This document shows, piece by piece, positions 61,000 to 64,000 of a stretch of DNA of 64,000 bases (its first letter is position 1; each line of letters opens with the position of its first letter). Made by a program: the position numbers and the translations under genes. A model generated the notes under the pieces. It made no database searches and was not told the origin of the DNA. It was given only the letters and a program-made list of their open reading frames with translations. This DNA is from Allodiplogaster sudhausi (Eukaryota; Nematoda; Chromadorea; Rhabditida; Diplogasteridae): NCBI GenBank assembly GCA_945643635.1, contig CALZFC010000010.1:2679501-2743500 (forward strand), written 5' to 3'.

Positions 61000-62376
61000 T
61001 GTCAAGACGACGTTGGTGTGTCGCCTCTCGTGTGTATGTACATGTCGTATGTGGAACCGGATCTCCCCAATAACGGTCTTACTACTGGGCTTCTTACATA
61101 TAGATTTATCAGTTACACTTACATTTATCTCTTAACACAAGGGGCATATGTAGAGGGGGGAGATCCGTGGCCGGGAGAGCTGCCAGCCTCTCTTGGCAGA
61201 TGTTCTCTCAACTCTGGTTGGCAATTGCTCGGAGCAGCCTCACCTCCTGAGGGGCGGGGCTACTCCTCTCCCCGGCCACGTAACATCCCCCTTTACTGTT
61301 TTGACTGGTCCCTCAGTCAACAAAATAAAAGAAAAGAATTTAAACTATCATCTATTTTCACACACGAACAAAGAAACGAAGCGCACGGAAAAGGAAACTG
61401 TAGAGGAGAGGGAATGAGAGAGTGAGAATGAGGGAGAGAGAATGAGATAGAGTTAAGAGGGAGTGGCGAAAGACAGAGAAAGAGAGAGAGCGAGAGAGGA
61501 AAGGGAGGGAAAAGAGCGGTCAGTCTTTCCAGGGGAAGCGGCAGGCTGCTGTGAATATGCCTGCGGTGATTGTGATAAGGCAAAGCTCGAGCCAAAAGGC
61601 CTTCTTTTGCTCTGTCTTGTCGCCTTCTTCTTTCGTCTTTTTTGTTCTCTGTCTTGCGTCTCTCGATCTTGCAGTCTCTTTGTCTTGTTCTTCGTGGTAG
61701 GCGCTTGATGTTGTTGCCGTCTGATTGAACTGGGTGAGGAGAGGTGCTGATGGTGAGTAGTGAGACATTTGTTGGCTGGTCTGCGAGAGAGCTAACCGGC
61801 AAGAGAGGAAGGGCATCGAGAGAGTGTTAGGCGCTTGAGGGTGGCGGAACAATTGTTGTGAGTCGGAAAGTTCATGTATATTTCCCACACTATTGCTAAC
61901 CCCTCTTCTCTTTACAACTTTACTGACTCGTGCATACAGAAATCTTTCTTTTAATACAACTTGTATGAACATGAGAAAATTGCAAGTAAACGAATTGGAA
62001 AGTGTGCATCCATGTTCGCGTAACTCTCTAAATAATAACAAAAGATGTTCAGTTCTACTAATCTTGTAAAATTAATGTAGTTCGTTGACATAGGTACCAT
62101 ATACATAGATGCATAGATAGACCTTTTACTTCACTCCATCATATATCATCTCCTACCGAATGAATACTGTTGAGGCTAAGAAGCCTTAGCCTGTCATTCC
62201 TCCTTTTATTGTAATTAAGATGGAGAGATAATCCTTTCAGAATGCAGCTGAAAAGTATCTTCATTGTGGTGAGTGTGCTATTGCTTAGACATATGATTGC
62301 TTAGACATATGAAACATAACTATTAAGCTATCTTTTGAAGAACAATAAAATCTATGTTGAGTTCCATGATAAAAAA
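61000..62376. other. Non-coding stretch after the satellite, with a GC-rich block and GA microsatellite
   Basis: 61180-61310 is GC-rich (CACCTCCTGAGGGGCGGGGC) and loosely recalls the GC-rich 3' region of the LINE at 28190-28260, possibly a related fragment. 61410-61500 is a (GA)n-rich tract. A 173-codon minus-strand frame at 62041-61520 (Ser/Thr- and Lys/Arg-rich) overlaps low-complexity sequence and shows no family motif, so I do not call it a gene. Confidence 0.5.
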
Positions 62377-63125
62377 AACTGATACGATATATGTATTAAC
62401 CATTCTCTGTGAATATGCTTTGTATGTACACAATATTCTTAATGGATATATTCGTTATATGTCTGACTATTGAACTTCACCAAGAATTTTTTTGGTGAGT
62501 TGTGTCTTGTTTTATGATTGTTTTTTTGTAGAACTCCCTAGTTTCACTGGTTATTTGTTATAGGCTAATCGAGTTAAACAACATTAATGTGAAACTTGAG
62601 TACATCCACATATGCTTCGTAAAACAATCGACCAACTAACATTGACAAATAATTCACGCTTACGATTTCTTCTTAGACATTCTAAAAAGGTCGAAATGTA
62701 AGATGAGTAGAAGCTGTCAAACATGTGGTAACAGACAATGAAGAACGGATCGTCTTTCACATCGTCACTTTCTATATTACTAGTGCATAGAGTAGGAAGC
62801 AAAGTAACTGTTAGACTTTCGCTATCAAATGTATTGTGTGTGGCTTCGTTCTAGCTGCCTTCCTTGGCGTTGGCAATGTCTTCTTTATTTACGTCCAACT
62901 GATAAGATATATGAGTTAACCATTCTTTGACAATTCCTTTGTGTATGTACATAATATTCATAAGTTGCATACTTGAATTGGTAATGCGAACTGAACTTAT
63001 TGGATATACATTAGTTATGTATCTGACTATTGTACTATAACAAGAATTTTTTGGTTAGTTCATCACTTCTGTTTCTTGTAACAATCGACTTACTAACATT
63101 GACAAAATATTTTACGCCTACCGAT
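62377..63125. repeat. Degenerate tandem duplication, unit about 0.5 kb
   Basis: 62380-62670 and 62900-63125 share GATA.GATATATG, TTAACCATTCT, TGTATGTACA.AATATTC, TATGT.TCTGACTATTG, CAAGAATTTTTT and CTAACATTGACAAA in the same order. The copies differ by many substitutions and indels. No coding frame is conserved. Confidence 0.65.
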
Positions 63126-64000
63126 TGGAGTTCATAAAATACTTGGTCATCATTTTAGAGGTAGATGCCTACTATAAAATATGTATGTTTCTTCTTCCTG
63201 GAAAAAATTATAATGGACTTGGAAAATACGATGGTGAATTATTCTAGGTAGGTTTTTGAACTTGGAATAAATTATTGTATCACTTGAACATATACGTATG
63301 AATGCTTTGTAACTGATATTACAGGGAGGCCGATAGCTTTCTTCTTTCATTTATTTATTTCGAGATTTTCGATATTAATTTCTCTTACTTTATACACGGT
63401 TATTGACATCTGTCACTTGCTGTTTTCATTGTATTATATGTATGCACTAACGATTCATGTCTTTGCTTTGCCAACTGTCTTTTTACTGCCGAAATGTTGG
63501 GCCCAATATACTAAATAGAGTACATTGAAATACTTGTTCTTAAACTGGAGAATATTTCCGTACAGTTTGTTCATCCTCTCATTACTCATTCTTCCTGGAC
63601 TTGTGAAATAGCGATGATATAAATTCATGGAGTGCTTTGGAGTTGGGAATATATTATTGTATAACTTGTCACTTGTACATGTACGTATGTATGCGCACAT
63701 GTTCAATTGGGAGCTGGTATGACGGCCGATTGGCTCATTGACTCATTGGTAGTGGTTCGTTTACAAATCAAAAATTCCGATGTTGCATTTCTCCTTCAGG
63801 CAAATTCAATTGCTGTATTTATTCGGGACTTGTGATACATATGTCTACTGGCCGAGATCTGCCGCACGATTAATCTTACTCGAGGACATGGACAAATGTC
63901 TAAGACATGTCCAAGACATTTTCTGAGGTGGCAGACAAATGTCCCGGACACTATGGAATAGTCCTATATTAATACACGGGTCTTCCATATGACACTCGTG
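63126..64000. other. Right-end stretch, no supported gene
   Basis: 63190-63310 and 63585-63715 share weak similarity (TTCTTCCTGGA, TTGGAATA.ATTATTGTAT, TATACGTATG-like), perhaps a further old duplication. 63880-63950 has three imperfect GGACA.ATGTC-type repeats. No exon is supported. Confidence 0.45.

Noticed and set aside
61520..62041. 173-codon minus-strand ORF
   Set aside because: Low-complexity Ser/Thr and Lys/Arg composition overlapping a GA-rich region, with no recognised motif or splice partner.

Overview
This is a eukaryotic window from a small-intron animal genome. GT-AG introns of about 40-150 bases are common, and the genes are secreted or membrane proteins built from animal extracellular modules: C-type lectin, LDL-receptor class A, laminin-G/pentraxin, HYR, sushi, PAN and thrombospondin type 1. 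An intron-containing Polinton/Maverick polymerase and a CR1-like LINE are also present. I favour a nematode, because of the short introns, a nucleoside hydrolase and Cys-rich domains resembling the nematode DUF281 layout. The sequence alone does not fix the phylum or species.

Layout. 1-4.8 kb: end of a Polinton/Maverick-like element, with a minus-strand protein-primed family B DNA polymerase (at least 15 exons, running off the left edge) and a broken plus-strand GRF-type zinc-finger gene. 5.2-5.6 kb: an array of GC-box-like motifs. 5.7-7.4 kb: a plus-strand nucleoside hydrolase whose seven visible exons join perfectly in frame but lack the N-terminal active-site exon. A degraded copy of its 3' part and a 65-bp-arm hairpin follow at 7.9-8.4 kb. 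9.2-17.1 kb: a cluster of minus-strand secreted TSP1 genes (A complete, B missing only its 5' end, C reduced to its last two exons) with an unrelated small gene E between A and B. The cluster sits among segmental duplications.

19.2-26.0 kb: a complete minus-strand gene (D) of 24 recognised exons, about 1,063 residues. It runs signal peptide, CTLD, LDLa, LamG/pentraxin-like, HYR, sushi, repeated Cys-rich GCC2/GCC3-like modules, one membrane span and a cytoplasmic tail. 28-32 kb: a damaged CR1-like LINE on the minus strand. 32.7-37.1 kb: several related inverted-repeat elements. 38.8-40.3 kb: a decayed second copy of the 5' end of gene A, split by a 1,169-bp foldback transposon whose empty site survives in gene A.

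40.63-61.0 kb: about 20.4 kb of one 31-bp satellite with point variants and higher-order repeats. It keeps all three plus-strand frames open and creates spurious giant ORFs. 61-64 kb: non-coding sequence with microsatellites and a degenerate duplication.

Overall the window looks like a fast-evolving, repeat-rich region. Lineage-specific secreted protein genes are being duplicated and broken by transposons beside a large satellite block. The mobile-element genes are mostly decayed. Genes A and D look intact.
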